Shown here in pieces: positions 35,876 through 44,901 of a DNA stretch of 64,000 nucleotides. A model generated the notes under the pieces. The model was not told the DNA's origin. It saw nothing but the letters and a program-made list of their open reading frames with translations, and did no database searches. This stretch comes from Paenibacillus xylanivorans. Lineage in GTDB: Bacteria; Bacillota; Bacilli; Paenibacillales; Paenibacillaceae. The position numbers and the translations under genes were made by a program. The stretch's first letter is position 1. The number at the start of each line of letters is the position of its first letter. Location: assembly GCF_001280595.1 (NCBI RefSeq), contig NZ_LITU01000075.1, forward strand, positions 100,930 through 164,929, given 5' to 3'.

Positions 35876-36686
35876 CTGTATCCCCTCCCTGCATCAATTT
35901 CCTGAAATGATTGCTCAGCTCCAACCGGGTGGAAACCAAATATTGAGTATAGGCATGCTCCGGCTTCGTAAAAACAGACCGAATATCCCCGCTTTCGACA
36001 ATGGCTCCGTCTTTCATAACCATCACTTCATCCCCAATTTTCTGAACGACACCGAGATCATGGGATATAAACAGCATGGAACAACCCATTCGTTCACGTA
36101 GTTGAATCAATTGTTCCACCACTTCATATTGAGAGATCGTATCCAGTGCCGTTGTCGGTTCATCCGCAATGATAAGATCCGGCTCCAACACGAGTGCCAA
36201 TGCAATCATGATTCGCTGCAGCATGCCACCTGATAGCTGATGTGGATATTGATTCAAAATTCCCTGCGGATTTTTTAACATGACGCTTTCCATAGCGCTA
36301 ATGATCTTCCGTTCGCTGTCTCTATTATTCCAGACGAAATGCGTCTGGAGCGTCTCTCGAATATGGACGCCGATCACTGAAGAAGGGTCAAAAGCGCTCA
36401 TGCCATTTTGCAGAATCATGCATAAGTTTTTGCCTCTTCTTCGTCTCATCTCTTGTTCGGAAAGCTGGTTCAAGTCTTCGCCTTTGAAGAGTATCGTTCC
36501 GGATTGACGAATCCAGGGTTTATTCAAACGCATAATGGACCTGCATGTGACGGACTTGCCGCTTCCGCTTTCCCCGACAATGGCCAGACAGCTTCCTTGT
36601 TTGACCTGAAATGAACTGTTATGAATAATGACCTTGTCCGTATTGGCATCCCGGATCTTCAAATTTTTAACCTCTACTATATTCAT
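35841..36686 (-). CDS. cntD: Metallophore importer ATP-binding protein
   Basis: 281 residues, OppD type. Walker A GESGSGKSVT, signature LSGGMLQRIMIALAL, Walker B IADEPTTALD and FISHDLGVV. Partner of CntF. Its frame overlaps cntC by 20 bases and cntF by 35, so the whole transporter block is tightly packed. Confidence 0.85.
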   Translation of the reverse strand: MNIVEVKNLKIRDANTDKVIIHNSSFQVKQGSCLAIVGESGSGKSVTCRSIMRLNKPWIRQSGTILFKGEDLNQLSEQEMRRRRGKNLCMILQNGMSAFDPSSVIGVHIRETLQTHFVWNNRDSERKIISAMESVMLKNPQGILNQYPHQLSGGMLQRIMIALALVLEPDLIIADEPTTALDTISQYEVVEQLIQLRERMGCSMLFISHDLGVVQKIGDEVMVMKDGAIVESGDIRSVFTKPEHAYTQYLVSTRLELSNHFRKLMQGGDTDAQGGWDRKVL

Positions 36687-37554
36687 AAACGGCCTTTCCC
36701 ACCTCTTTTTTACGAAGCCTACCTTGAGAAGTCATTAATTGGGGGTCCAAAGCGACTTGCAGCGCATCCGATAAAAAATTAAAGGCCGACACGACAATGA
36801 CAATGGCTAGTCCGGGCGCCAGCATCAGCTCCGGTCTGGAGAACATGACTTGCCTTGCCTCATTCAGCATCATCCCCCATTCGGCATGAGGAGCCTGGAT
36901 TCCCAAACCCAGAAAGGAAAGCCCCGAGATCTGCAGCATCATCGAACACATGGAGCCACTCGCAATCACTGCAATATCGGCAAATGTAACCGGAACAATA
37001 TGCTTGGTGAGAATACTAAGGCTGCCAATGCCAGAGGCTTTGGCGAACTTCACATACTCCATCTCGGAGAACTGCATTACGGATGTCCGAATGACGCGGG
37101 CAAACCACGCCCATTTCATGACCACGAATGCAATCAGAATATGTTCAAGTCCCGCACCTAAAATGCCGACCACCGCCAGTGTCATGACGTATCCGGGGAA
37201 AGACAACATGACATCACATATTCTCATGATCCAGGCATCTGTCTTCCCCTTGAAATAACCCGCGATAAATCCGACGATAGCTCCCACCAGAACAGACATC
37301 ATCAAGGCAACCAAAACCCATAAGACACTGGGACGAATACCATAAATGAGTCTGGATAACACACATCTGCCCAAATGATCATTTCCTAACCAATAGGTCC
37401 AGGAGGCGGAAGCATATCGAAGCTTCATATTCACTTCCTCCGGGTCATGGAGTGCACACAAAGGGGCAAATATGCCCACAGCAATAATGATCACAATGAC
37501 AGCGAGAGATGTAATCGCAAGTTTGTCTTTGCTCAAATTTCTTAATAATCGCAT
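36667..37554 (-). CDS. cntC: Metallophore importer permease
   Basis: 295 residues, OppC type: N-terminal helix, a GNDHLGRCVLSRLIYGIRPS loop, and the EAA motif region YVKFAKASGIGSLSILTKHIVP. With CntB it forms the channel. The start ATG overlaps the last base of the cntB stop region (37554). Confidence 0.85.
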   Translation of the reverse strand: MRLLRNLSKDKLAITSLAVIVIIIAVGIFAPLCALHDPEEVNMKLRYASASWTYWLGNDHLGRCVLSRLIYGIRPSVLWVLVALMMSVLVGAIVGFIAGYFKGKTDAWIMRICDVMLSFPGYVMTLAVVGILGAGLEHILIAFVVMKWAWFARVIRTSVMQFSEMEYVKFAKASGIGSLSILTKHIVPVTFADIAVIASGSMCSMMLQISGLSFLGLGIQAPHAEWGMMLNEARQVMFSRPELMLAPGLAIVIVVSAFNFLSDALQVALDPQLMTSQGRLRKKEVGKAVYEYSRG

Positions 37555-38492
37555 CAGAGATCCTTTCTTAACCTGGGATTCATCGCCGCATTGATCACGT
37601 CAGAAATGGTATTAAACAGCACAAAGGTTACGGCCAACATAAGAACATACGCCTGAATAATCGGGAAATCCCGGCTGAGAATGGACCTCACGCTCAACCT
37701 CCCGAGTCCCGGCCATGCAAACACGTTTTCAATCACGACGGTGCTGCCAAGCACGATGGGGATCGCCATACAAAATATGGAGACCGCCACTTGCAACGAA
37801 TTTCTTAAAATATGCATTGTCACCTTCCGCTCGCTTAAGCCGCTTGCCCTTCCATAGAGCACGTAATCCTCGTTCATGTTGCTCAACATCGAACTCCGGA
37901 CCGTTCTAAAATAAATGCCTGTATAACTCACCGTGATTACGATTACCGGTAGAATGTAGCTCTTAAATGAGTCCATTCCGCTTGTAGGCAACAAGTCCAG
38001 CTTGACGGAAAAATACCAGATCAGGATGGCTGCAAGCCAGTAGGATGGCATCGCGGTCAGAACAAACGAAATGCCTCTGACCGATTTATCGATGACCTTT
38101 CCTTCTCTCATGGCACAGATTACACCCAGAAGGATGGACAACCCGATAATAAACACCGATGATACCATCGTTAATTTTAATGTGTTCAGGAAAGCCGGAC
38201 CTACCAAGGACCATACCTGTTCACCGGATACATACGAGTTGCCAAAATTAAACTGCATACAGGCAATCAACCAATTCACGTACTGGATGACGAAGGGTTT
38301 ATCAAACCCTAATGCTTCATTCGTTTGGGCGATTAATTCATCCGTAATCTGAGGAACCTCCTGTGCCTGTAATACAACTACAGCGGGGTCCAGGGGCGAA
38401 AGATTAATGAGTATAAACGTTATAAATGAAATGACGAACAGTAAGGGTATGGCCAGCAATATCCGTTTGACTATATAACTTCCCATATCCAT
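37554..38492 (-). CDS. cntB: Metallophore importer permease
   Basis: 312 residues, OppB type: N-terminal ILLAIPLLFVISFITFILINLSP helix, an extracytoplasmic loop, and an EAA region DYVLYGRASGLSERKVTMHILRNSL. It follows cntA by eight bases and precedes cntC directly. Confidence 0.85.
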   Translation of the reverse strand: MDMGSYIVKRILLAIPLLFVISFITFILINLSPLDPAVVVLQAQEVPQITDELIAQTNEALGFDKPFVIQYVNWLIACMQFNFGNSYVSGEQVWSLVGPAFLNTLKLTMVSSVFIIGLSILLGVICAMREGKVIDKSVRGISFVLTAMPSYWLAAILIWYFSVKLDLLPTSGMDSFKSYILPVIVITVSYTGIYFRTVRSSMLSNMNEDYVLYGRASGLSERKVTMHILRNSLQVAVSIFCMAIPIVLGSTVVIENVFAWPGLGRLSVRSILSRDFPIIQAYVLMLAVTFVLFNTISDVINAAMNPRLRKDL

Positions 38493-38499
38493 CCCCGCT

Positions 38500-40122
38500 C
38501 TATTTAAAATTCATTTGCTCAAATGGCAACTCATATTGAGTCTGCTTGAATGAAATTCCGTCCAGGTTTTTGGGAGCCACAATGGTGACCCGCCCATTGG
38601 TAATCGGAATAAACACGGCTTCATCATGAACGATTCTCATAATGTCAGCGTACAGGGACTGGCGGGAGGCCTCGTCTGTGGACACCATGACTTCATCAAT
38701 TTTCTTGTACAGCTCATCCGCTTGGGCTAGGCCGCTTGTTGTATGTTTATAGGCCGAATCCGAAGTAAACGCAGAGATGGTGCTCTGTGGATCGTACGCC
38801 AGTCCCCAGGTTTGGTTGAACAACAGATCATATTCCCCGGTTGCCCTTCTGTTCGCGATGGAAGTGGATTCCTCTCCGACAATCTCCAGTTGAATGCCCA
38901 ATCCTTTTAAGGCATGCTGGATCAATTCCGCCTGTGTTTTTTGCGAAGAGGAATTGCTGTCATAATACAGGGTCATGGCTAGTTGCTGGCCGTTCTTTAT
39001 CCTCACTGCTTCCGCGTTGGATAAGGTCCAGCCCGCTTTTTCCAAAAGCTCCTTTGCCGTCTCCGGGTTATACTCCCGCTTCTTCAACTCGACATCGGCG
39101 TAATTGACGTTTGATGAAAATAAGGTGTCCGCTACGGTCTGTGTTCCATTAAAAATATCATTGCTGATCGCTTCCCGATCGATCGCAACCCATATTGCTT
39201 CACGAACAACCGTTTCGTGGACAGGATTATCCGCTCTGCTGCTATTGGCGACGATCATATTTGTATTCATCGCTTCACTTCGGACCACTTGATAATCACC
39301 CGAGTCAGCCAATTGATTCATGGCTTCAACATCAATGCTGTCCGCACCCCGGTCATCGGTGAACACAAAGTTGATCTCGCCCTTCTGTAATGCCAATAAT
39401 GTCGTTTCTCCTGCCGGCAGAACCTTGGACGTGATTTTTTGGATCTCAGGTGCGCCGCCCCAGTATTCTTCATTGGCTTCAAACGTTGCACTCTCGTCGA
39501 TTTTATGTCCGGTTAGCTTGTAGGGCCCTGTGCCGTGGTAGCCATTCACCCCGTCCTTTGTGCCCCCGTTCTTAAAATCCTTGGGTGATATAAACACATA
39601 AGGTCTGGTCATGGACAGCTCTACCAGAGCTGGATAATAGGGCTCGGAAAGTACCAGTTCGAATGTGTATTCATCAATGACTTTTGTACTTACGATTTTG
39701 GTGGACAGCTTAATCCAGGCATGTTTTTCGGCATTGGCCTGAACCGCATCGATATTTTGTTTGACCGCCTCGGCGTTAAACGGTTCACCATCATGAAATT
39801 TCACATCTTTTCGCAAATGGAACGTATACGTTTTTCCGTCTTCGGCAATATCCCAGGATTCTCCCAGTAATGGCTTGATTCCATCGACCGTGTTTTCAAC
39901 CAAAGATTCGTAAACCATCCCTTGTGCGGACATGGAACCTGTATACAGATGGGGATTCATATCATTAATATCCTTGGCGGATGCATATATGAGTTCAGTT
40001 TTGACCTGGCTACTCGCAGACTCGGTATTGGTGTTGACACCCTCTTTTTGGCCGCACCCGGCAATTACGGTAATCATGGACACTAGCAATAATAAAAAAC
40101 GAAAAGCACTACCCTTTTTCAC
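38500..40122 (-). CDS. cntA: Metallophore-binding lipoprotein
   Basis: 540 residues, family-5 (Opp/Nik-type) binding protein. Lipobox IAGCGQ after a short signal peptide; then NPHLYTGSMSAQGMVYESLVE, FHDGEPFNAEAVKQNIDA, and a large C-terminal lobe. In staphylopine-type systems CntA captures the loaded metallophore outside the cell. Its position right after cntM, as in Staphylococcus, supports that role over peptide or nickel uptake. Confidence 0.85.
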   Translation of the reverse strand: MKKGSAFRFLLLLVSMITVIAGCGQKEGVNTNTESASSQVKTELIYASAKDINDMNPHLYTGSMSAQGMVYESLVENTVDGIKPLLGESWDIAEDGKTYTFHLRKDVKFHDGEPFNAEAVKQNIDAVQANAEKHAWIKLSTKIVSTKVIDEYTFELVLSEPYYPALVELSMTRPYVFISPKDFKNGGTKDGVNGYHGTGPYKLTGHKIDESATFEANEEYWGGAPEIQKITSKVLPAGETTLLALQKGEINFVFTDDRGADSIDVEAMNQLADSGDYQVVRSEAMNTNMIVANSSRADNPVHETVVREAIWVAIDREAISNDIFNGTQTVADTLFSSNVNYADVELKKREYNPETAKELLEKAGWTLSNAEAVRIKNGQQLAMTLYYDSNSSSQKTQAELIQHALKGLGIQLEIVGEESTSIANRRATGEYDLLFNQTWGLAYDPQSTISAFTSDSAYKHTTSGLAQADELYKKIDEVMVSTDEASRQSLYADIMRIVHDEAVFIPITNGRVTIVAPKNLDGISFKQTQYELPFEQMNFK

Positions 40123-40162
40123 AACATTTCCCCCTGATGATGAAAGATAAATACATATGTAA

Positions 40163-41464
40163 CTAGACCCTGCTGTTCGCCAGCCCTGCGCAGATCATCC
40201 GAATATCTTCATCGAAGGATTGAACGACAAAGGCATTCGATAGATTTTGATCCGGGTGAGCGCGGGCGACTTCTTGAATCTTCGCCTCATAGTTGGCAAT
40301 AAACATATCGATGGTTGGGCACCTAACCTGCAAATGTCTCGCAATGCCCTGAATGATTTTGATGCGGTAATAATCCTCCTTGGGCATTCTGGGAATGTCC
40401 AAAGATCCATCCTGATTGACAAACATCTTCCTGAAGGGAACGGCTGAAAAGTCAAAATACTTGCCCTCCGGGCTAGGTTCCGAAAAAGGATCAATCAATA
40501 ACGAGGTGTACCGTATGTATAATAAATACTCTTGATGAAGGTCCTGCAATTGATTAAAATTCTCGATATCCTGACGTGATAAACTCTCCAACCGTACCGG
40601 ATAATTATCATCCGTCATGAATTGAAGCAGATTGATACCCTGGATACGGAGTCTTTCCGTAATATTCATAATCTCGTTCCACTGCGACCGCATGTCCCGA
40701 ATCAAATATTGGGTTACAGGACCTTCAGGGTAGATTTTATATACATATTTCCGAGTGTCTGATGCTCCGAAGATAATATCCAATGAAAAGTCATTCATGA
40801 ACAGTGGCGGATGTACATATAAAGAAATGTTTCTCGTTTCCGCCTCGAGTGGAGATGGCATAACTTCCAGCGCAATGCCCAATTGCTCGTACAACTTGCA
40901 CAGTCTGTCCACATGTTCAGAAGGAGTTGAAGTAGAACCGATATAGACCTTTTTCTTGACTCCAGTTGTAATGACATGATTGGACGGTTGATCGAGCATC
41001 CATCGGGTGTCCCCCAAATAGGTAGAGAAGCTGACGACTTCCGTATCTGCATCTAGCTGTCTCACATAATTGCTTACCAGCATGTTGGAGCCAAAGGTTG
41101 GGGAGACCAAAATGATGCATTTCACTTGTTTGATGAAGTGTTCATTCATTTGTCTCAATACGTCGATGTAAGCATCCGTTGTCACAGCCAAAATGAGCGT
41201 ATCCCATTCCCCTTCAATGGTCTCATATCCCTTAAAAACTCGATCGATGAAGCATTCACCCGCCAACGGTCGATGCTTTTCATTTTGAATGCCTGTTCCA
41301 ATGAACCCGTCACTTTGCCGAATGGCCTCAAAAAAAGATTTTGAACGCATAGATTCTCTTCCTACTATGCCTACGGCGCAACTGAATTGCTTTTTGAGCA
41401 TTACTGCCAGCTGAATCGATGCAGGACCTGTTCCGAGTAACAGAACTCGTTGAAATCCGCTCAT
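40163..41464 (-). CDS. cntM: Opine dehydrogenase of metallophore synthesis
   Basis: 433 residues. N-terminal GTGPASIQLAVML binds NAD(P)H. CntM joins the xNA intermediate to an alpha-keto acid by reductive condensation. Two residues known to set specificity are readable. R36 (in IVGRES, equivalent to R33 of S. aureus) predicts NADPH preference. D152 (in STYLGD, equivalent to D150) predicts pyruvate rather than alpha-ketoglutarate. With CntK present the predicted product is staphylopine itself, not bacillopaline or pseudopaline. The rest, e.g. SLYVHPPLFMNDFSL, is well conserved. Confidence 0.9.
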   Translation of the reverse strand: MSGFQRVLLLGTGPASIQLAVMLKKQFSCAVGIVGRESMRSKSFFEAIRQSDGFIGTGIQNEKHRPLAGECFIDRVFKGYETIEGEWDTLILAVTTDAYIDVLRQMNEHFIKQVKCIILVSPTFGSNMLVSNYVRQLDADTEVVSFSTYLGDTRWMLDQPSNHVITTGVKKKVYIGSTSTPSEHVDRLCKLYEQLGIALEVMPSPLEAETRNISLYVHPPLFMNDFSLDIIFGASDTRKYVYKIYPEGPVTQYLIRDMRSQWNEIMNITERLRIQGINLLQFMTDDNYPVRLESLSRQDIENFNQLQDLHQEYLLYIRYTSLLIDPFSEPSPEGKYFDFSAVPFRKMFVNQDGSLDIPRMPKEDYYRIKIIQGIARHLQVRCPTIDMFIANYEAKIQEVARAHPDQNLSNAFVVQSFDEDIRMICAGLANSRV

Positions 41465-41494
41465 ATGGACCTCTCTTTCCCAAGCTCAAGCGAG

Positions 41495-42289
41495 CTATGC
41501 TTTTTGGTATAACGCAATATCGAACACATCATCCGGACGCAGGATATTGTCGACCATGTTCCACTTGCTGCTGTCAGTCTCTCTCATCGGATAGTTGAAC
41601 AACGACTTTAACTGGTTACCGTACCTCATCGCCACCACCACATGTTCATTCGTCAATGCATGCAATTGATCCAGCAGATCATATTTATTGGCTACCGTGG
41701 AACTGAAAATGATATGCGTGGCTTCTTTTGTAAAAGAAAGATCTTGCATCAATGTTTGCTCCAATTGGATGTTCAGGCCCGCACCCAGCTTATCCACAAC
41801 CTTCTGCCCGAGTGTAATGGCTTCTTCGTCAATATCGATACCAACCACCTTTGCCCCTGTTCGCTTGGCGATAAACAAAGGCGTCATCGGAAATGACCCG
41901 GAGCCTACCAGCAGCACTTTCGAATCCGAGGTGACATGAAAGCTGCCAAACTCTTTTTCAATACATTCTTCGATGTTTCTGAAATAATCCGCGATTTCCA
42001 CATCTCCGCCTTGCAGCTTCAAAGCCCGATATTTCTCCATGATCGCCACACATTGGGCAGATTTGTCTCTTAGATCAAGGACAAGCTGATGCATGCTGCC
42101 TGATTCCTGCTGATTGAGCTCTTCCCAGATTCGTTCATTTTGCTTGTCCGTTATAAACGTGGAATAGTCATCAATTAAAGCCTCCAGCGCTGAACTGTGC
42201 TGAACCGTATGATCATATCTGCCTGCCAACTCATCGAATTTCCCGGAAAATTCACTCAAGCATGTTTGAAAATCAATCAATGTCTCCAT
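41495..42289 (-). CDS. cntL: Nicotianamine-synthase-like enzyme
   Basis: 264 residues, close to the 271 of S. aureus CntL. A SAM-binding VLLVGSGSFPMTPLFIAKRTG region with GIDIDEEA as the following acidic strand. CntL transfers the aminobutyrate part of SAM onto D-His (or L-His) to give xNA (or yNA). It lies 30 bases after cntM on the upstream side and 27 bases after cntK, in the canonical K-L-M order. Confidence 0.9.
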   Translation of the reverse strand: METLIDFQTCLSEFSGKFDELAGRYDHTVQHSSALEALIDDYSTFITDKQNERIWEELNQQESGSMHQLVLDLRDKSAQCVAIMEKYRALKLQGGDVEIADYFRNIEECIEKEFGSFHVTSDSKVLLVGSGSFPMTPLFIAKRTGAKVVGIDIDEEAITLGQKVVDKLGAGLNIQLEQTLMQDLSFTKEATHIIFSSTVANKYDLLDQLHALTNEHVVVAMRYGNQLKSLFNYPMRETDSSKWNMVDNILRPDDVFDIALYQKA

Positions 42290-42316
42290 TCCTTTTCCTC
42301 CTATAACTCGTCATAG

Positions 42317-43153
42317 TCATGCATCTATAAATGCTTTGCCCTGGGCCACGATTCCAACAGATCCTTCGATCGTAATTCGTTCAAGCTCTACTCCATTCCA
42401 TTGCGCCATTACTTTAATCGCACCACCGGGCTGCTTGATATGCTGAACGATCTCCCTTTGCCTGCTCCATGCCAGATAGGCTCCCACGGAGGCTGTACCC
42501 GAACCGCACCCCCTTTCCCAGATCAGACTATCCACCTGCGGGACGAATATGAGCGGTGCCAGCTCATTCGATTGGGATTTGTATAATAAAATGCCAATCA
42601 GCTTATCCCCCAAGGTTAATCCTAATAATCGCGCCAGAGCTTGTGCCCTCTTTCTCATCGCTTCATCAAACGCTTCCACTTCGATGACGATATGGATGAA
42701 CTCCCGATACCGCACGATCACAATATCCATATCGATTCCTTCATACTTAATCGTTCGCTGCTCGATCTGCTGAGGGACTGGCATCGTTACCTGACAGAAA
42801 TACTCATTCTTTTGCTGCTTCTTCACCTGACAGCGGATTAATTGGTCTGTTCCCGAGACCTCCAACATGATTTCTGTAAACTCATACGATTCCAACTCTT
42901 TTTCGGACGCGATGTACGCAGCCAGGGCCATGCAGGCGTTCCCGCAGAACTCCCCTCCCGCCATTTGTAAATGTGCAGCCGCCTCCTGTTTTACCGCTCC
43001 CCCAATGAACCCCACCTGTTCGGCGTATACATTGTCATAGGACATAATTTGGGCGGCAATGTGTGGATATGTCTCAGCCGGATGATCCGTTTTCACCAAA
43101 ACCGTCATATTTTGCGTGGGATTGAACTTGATAAAATCGATCTCCTGTTTCAT
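42317..43153 (-). CDS. cntK: Histidine racemase (DapF-like)
   Basis: 278 residues from the ATG at 43153. Two catalytic Cys are in GGEFCGNACM (residue 70) and ERGCGSGTASVG (residue 216), close to C72 and C219 of S. aureus CntK. It makes D-His for CntL. I chose this start, not the longer ATG at 43180, because AGGAG lies upstream of it and because MKQEIDFIKFNPTQNMTVLV aligns with the S. aureus N-terminus; the extra nine residues of the longer start do not. First gene of the operon; the Zur promoter is 65 bases upstream. Confidence 0.9.
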   Translation of the reverse strand: MKQEIDFIKFNPTQNMTVLVKTDHPAETYPHIAAQIMSYDNVYAEQVGFIGGAVKQEAAAHLQMAGGEFCGNACMALAAYIASEKELESYEFTEIMLEVSGTDQLIRCQVKKQQKNEYFCQVTMPVPQQIEQRTIKYEGIDMDIVIVRYREFIHIVIEVEAFDEAMRKRAQALARLLGLTLGDKLIGILLYKSQSNELAPLIFVPQVDSLIWERGCGSGTASVGAYLAWSRQREIVQHIKQPGGAIKVMAQWNGVELERITIEGSVGIVAQGKAFIDA

Positions 43154-43217
43154 CGCAGCCGTTACTCCTATTCTTTTCATGGAATTAAGTTGAGCTCACT
43201 TTGCTACAAACCATTAA

Positions 43218-43277
43218 TAGTAATGATTACGATTATCAGTCGAGAAAAATATAGCACAACCTGCTTGAGAGCGTCAA
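43218..43277 (-). promoter_or_regulatory. Zur-controlled promoter of the cnt operon
   Basis: On the minus strand TTGACG (43272-43277), an 18-base spacer and TATATT (43248-43253) form a sigma-A promoter. A Zur box, TCGTAATCATTACTA (43218-43232), lies 15 bases after the -10 element and differs from the consensus at one position. The box and its flanks match the zagA box over about 22 bases with one difference. In S. aureus the cnt operon is repressed by both Zur and Fur; only the Zur-like site is evident here. Confidence 0.85.
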
Positions 43278-43291
43278 CAAATATTTCCATT

Positions 43292-43522
43292 TTAAAGAAA
43301 GAACGTTACAACTGTTGTTTTATGTTCAAACGGGAACAGAGCTGACGCATTTGCGTCAACCCGATTTATCCAAACGGTTGCAATTGGAGGTATATCAGCG
43401 ACTTCAGTCTGAAGATCATGTGCAACAAAGAGATAGGTCATGTTCATTTCATGCTGAAGAGAACGAAGCAGTTCCAGAATCTGAGCCTGAACGGAAACAT
43501 CCAGTGAACTGAGCGCTTCAAC
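43292..43522 (-). pseudogene. Remnant of a cntF/OppF-like ABC ATPase gene
   Basis: A stretch of 76 open codons bounded by a stop on both sides and lacking a start codon. Its first part, VEALSSLDVSVQAQILELL and TYLFVAHDLQTEVAD, is the Walker B/D-loop and switch-His region of an OppF-type ATPase and aligns with CntF (EAISSLDVSVQIQVLRLL, SYVFITHDIQAA). Similarity fades after about residue 42. Walker A and the signature motif are missing. It lies upstream of cntK, just outside the cnt promoter. Confidence 0.8.
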
Positions 43523-43575
43523 CTAATAAATTATTATCTTAATCATTATTCACGTATTTACGTAGCTGTTATCAG

Positions 43576-44802
43576 TTATTCGCCATCTGACTGCAACTTT
43601 TGCAGTGCCTGTTCAGCCAGCACAGCCAGAAGATGTGCACCGAGCGGTAGCGCCCGTTCATCTACATCGAATCCAGGGTGATGCCACTCATGCGGACCGG
43701 AAGTTCCGAGGAAAAGGAACAGACCCGGGACCTCTTTTTGATAAAAGGAAAAATCTTCGCCCGCCGGAGAAGGTAGCGGTCGGACACTGTTCAGCCCAAT
43801 CTCGCTTGCGACCTGCTCCGCCGCAGCAGCCAAGGATGCATCATTGACCACAGCAGGTGGTCCCTGAATCCAGCGCACGGTAGCGCGTGTCCCGTAGGCT
43901 GCTGCAACACCTGCAACCACCTGGTTGAAACGCTCGCGAATCCGGGCACGCACCTTCTCGTCAAAGGTACGCACAGTGCCATCCAATATGGCTTCTTCCG
44001 GGATGACGTTCCAGGCCGTGCCGCTGTTAATTTTGGTCACACTGATTACGGCGCTCTCCTGTGCTCCGACATTACGACTCACGATGGCCTGAAGTGCAGT
44101 CACGATATGGGAAGCGACCACAATTGGATCAATGCCTGCTTCCGGCACCGCCGCATGTGTTCCTACACCTTCCACTTTGACCACAAAACCATCTGCCGCT
44201 GCGAGCAGTGCTCCTTCACGGATACCTACCGTACCGACCTGCAGATCCGGTTTGTTATGCAAACCAAAAACTGCCTGAACTTCGGATAGCGCTCCGCTCT
44301 GAATCACCTGCCGTGCCCCCGTCGCTTTCTCCTCCGAAGGCTGGAAAATCAAACGAACCTTGCCCGGCAGCCGGGACTCACGCTGTTTCAACAATCGTGC
44401 AGCACCGATCAGAATGGCAGTGTGTGCATCATGACCGCAAGCGTGCATCCGGCCAGGGACTTGTGAAGCATACTCCAGCTTCGTCTCTTCCTGGATCGGC
44501 AGGGCATCAATATCTGCGCGCAATGCCACTACCGGGCCATCACCCTGGCCAATTTCAGCGATTAGGCCCGTTCGCAGCGAGTATTCATCCGCAATCCGTA
44601 CACCTTCCTTTACCAGCCAGCCTCGAATGGCTTCTGTCGTTTCCCTTTCCTCTCCGGATAGCTCGGGGTTACGATGCAGATGTCGCCGAATCGAGGTTAA
44701 GTGCTCTGCAAATTCTTCATCCTGCCCAACGTAAAGTTCATGCTTGAGGCCCTGTTCTTCTTGCTCTGCCTGTTGCTCAGACTGTTTTAGATCACTGCTC
44801 AC
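43576..44802 (-). CDS. sndA: M20 amidohydrolase, probable S-substituted N-acetylcysteine deacetylase
   Basis: 408 residues from the GTG at 44802 (GGAGG seven bases upstream; the longer frame starts inside the leader). M20D marks: HLHRNPELSGEE, GDGPVVALRADIDALP, GRMHACGHDAHTA, FQPSEEKATGA and SPAGEDFSFY, which together hold the metal ligands. In B. subtilis the homologous SndA (YtnL) removes the N-acetyl group from S-substituted cysteines. Context here with CmoO, CmoJ and CmoI-like genes supports that reading; a general amidohydrolase is the alternative. Confidence 0.75.
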   Translation of the reverse strand: MSSDLKQSEQQAEQEEQGLKHELYVGQDEEFAEHLTSIRRHLHRNPELSGEERETTEAIRGWLVKEGVRIADEYSLRTGLIAEIGQGDGPVVALRADIDALPIQEETKLEYASQVPGRMHACGHDAHTAILIGAARLLKQRESRLPGKVRLIFQPSEEKATGARQVIQSGALSEVQAVFGLHNKPDLQVGTVGIREGALLAAADGFVVKVEGVGTHAAVPEAGIDPIVVASHIVTALQAIVSRNVGAQESAVISVTKINSGTAWNVIPEEAILDGTVRTFDEKVRARIRERFNQVVAGVAAAYGTRATVRWIQGPPAVVNDASLAAAAEQVASEIGLNSVRPLPSPAGEDFSFYQKEVPGLFLFLGTSGPHEWHHPGFDVDERALPLGAHLLAVLAEQALQKLQSDGE

Positions 44803-44901
44803 GACATTGCCTCCTTTTATCAGTGTATGTGCCATGTAAGATGGACCAATATATTTCACGGGTCACTCGCTCAGCGGGTATGCTCTCTACCATGTATATG
44901 C

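Noticed and set aside
43154..43180. Longer start of cntK at 43180
   Set aside because: The ATG at 43153 has AGGAG upstream and aligns with the known N-terminus; the longer start has no good ribosome-binding site.
43523..43575. Fur-like box in the AT-rich gap after sndA
   Set aside because: The attattatcttaatcattatt stretch is AT-rich but not a good match to an inverted repeat of the Fur type, and no gene starts next to it.
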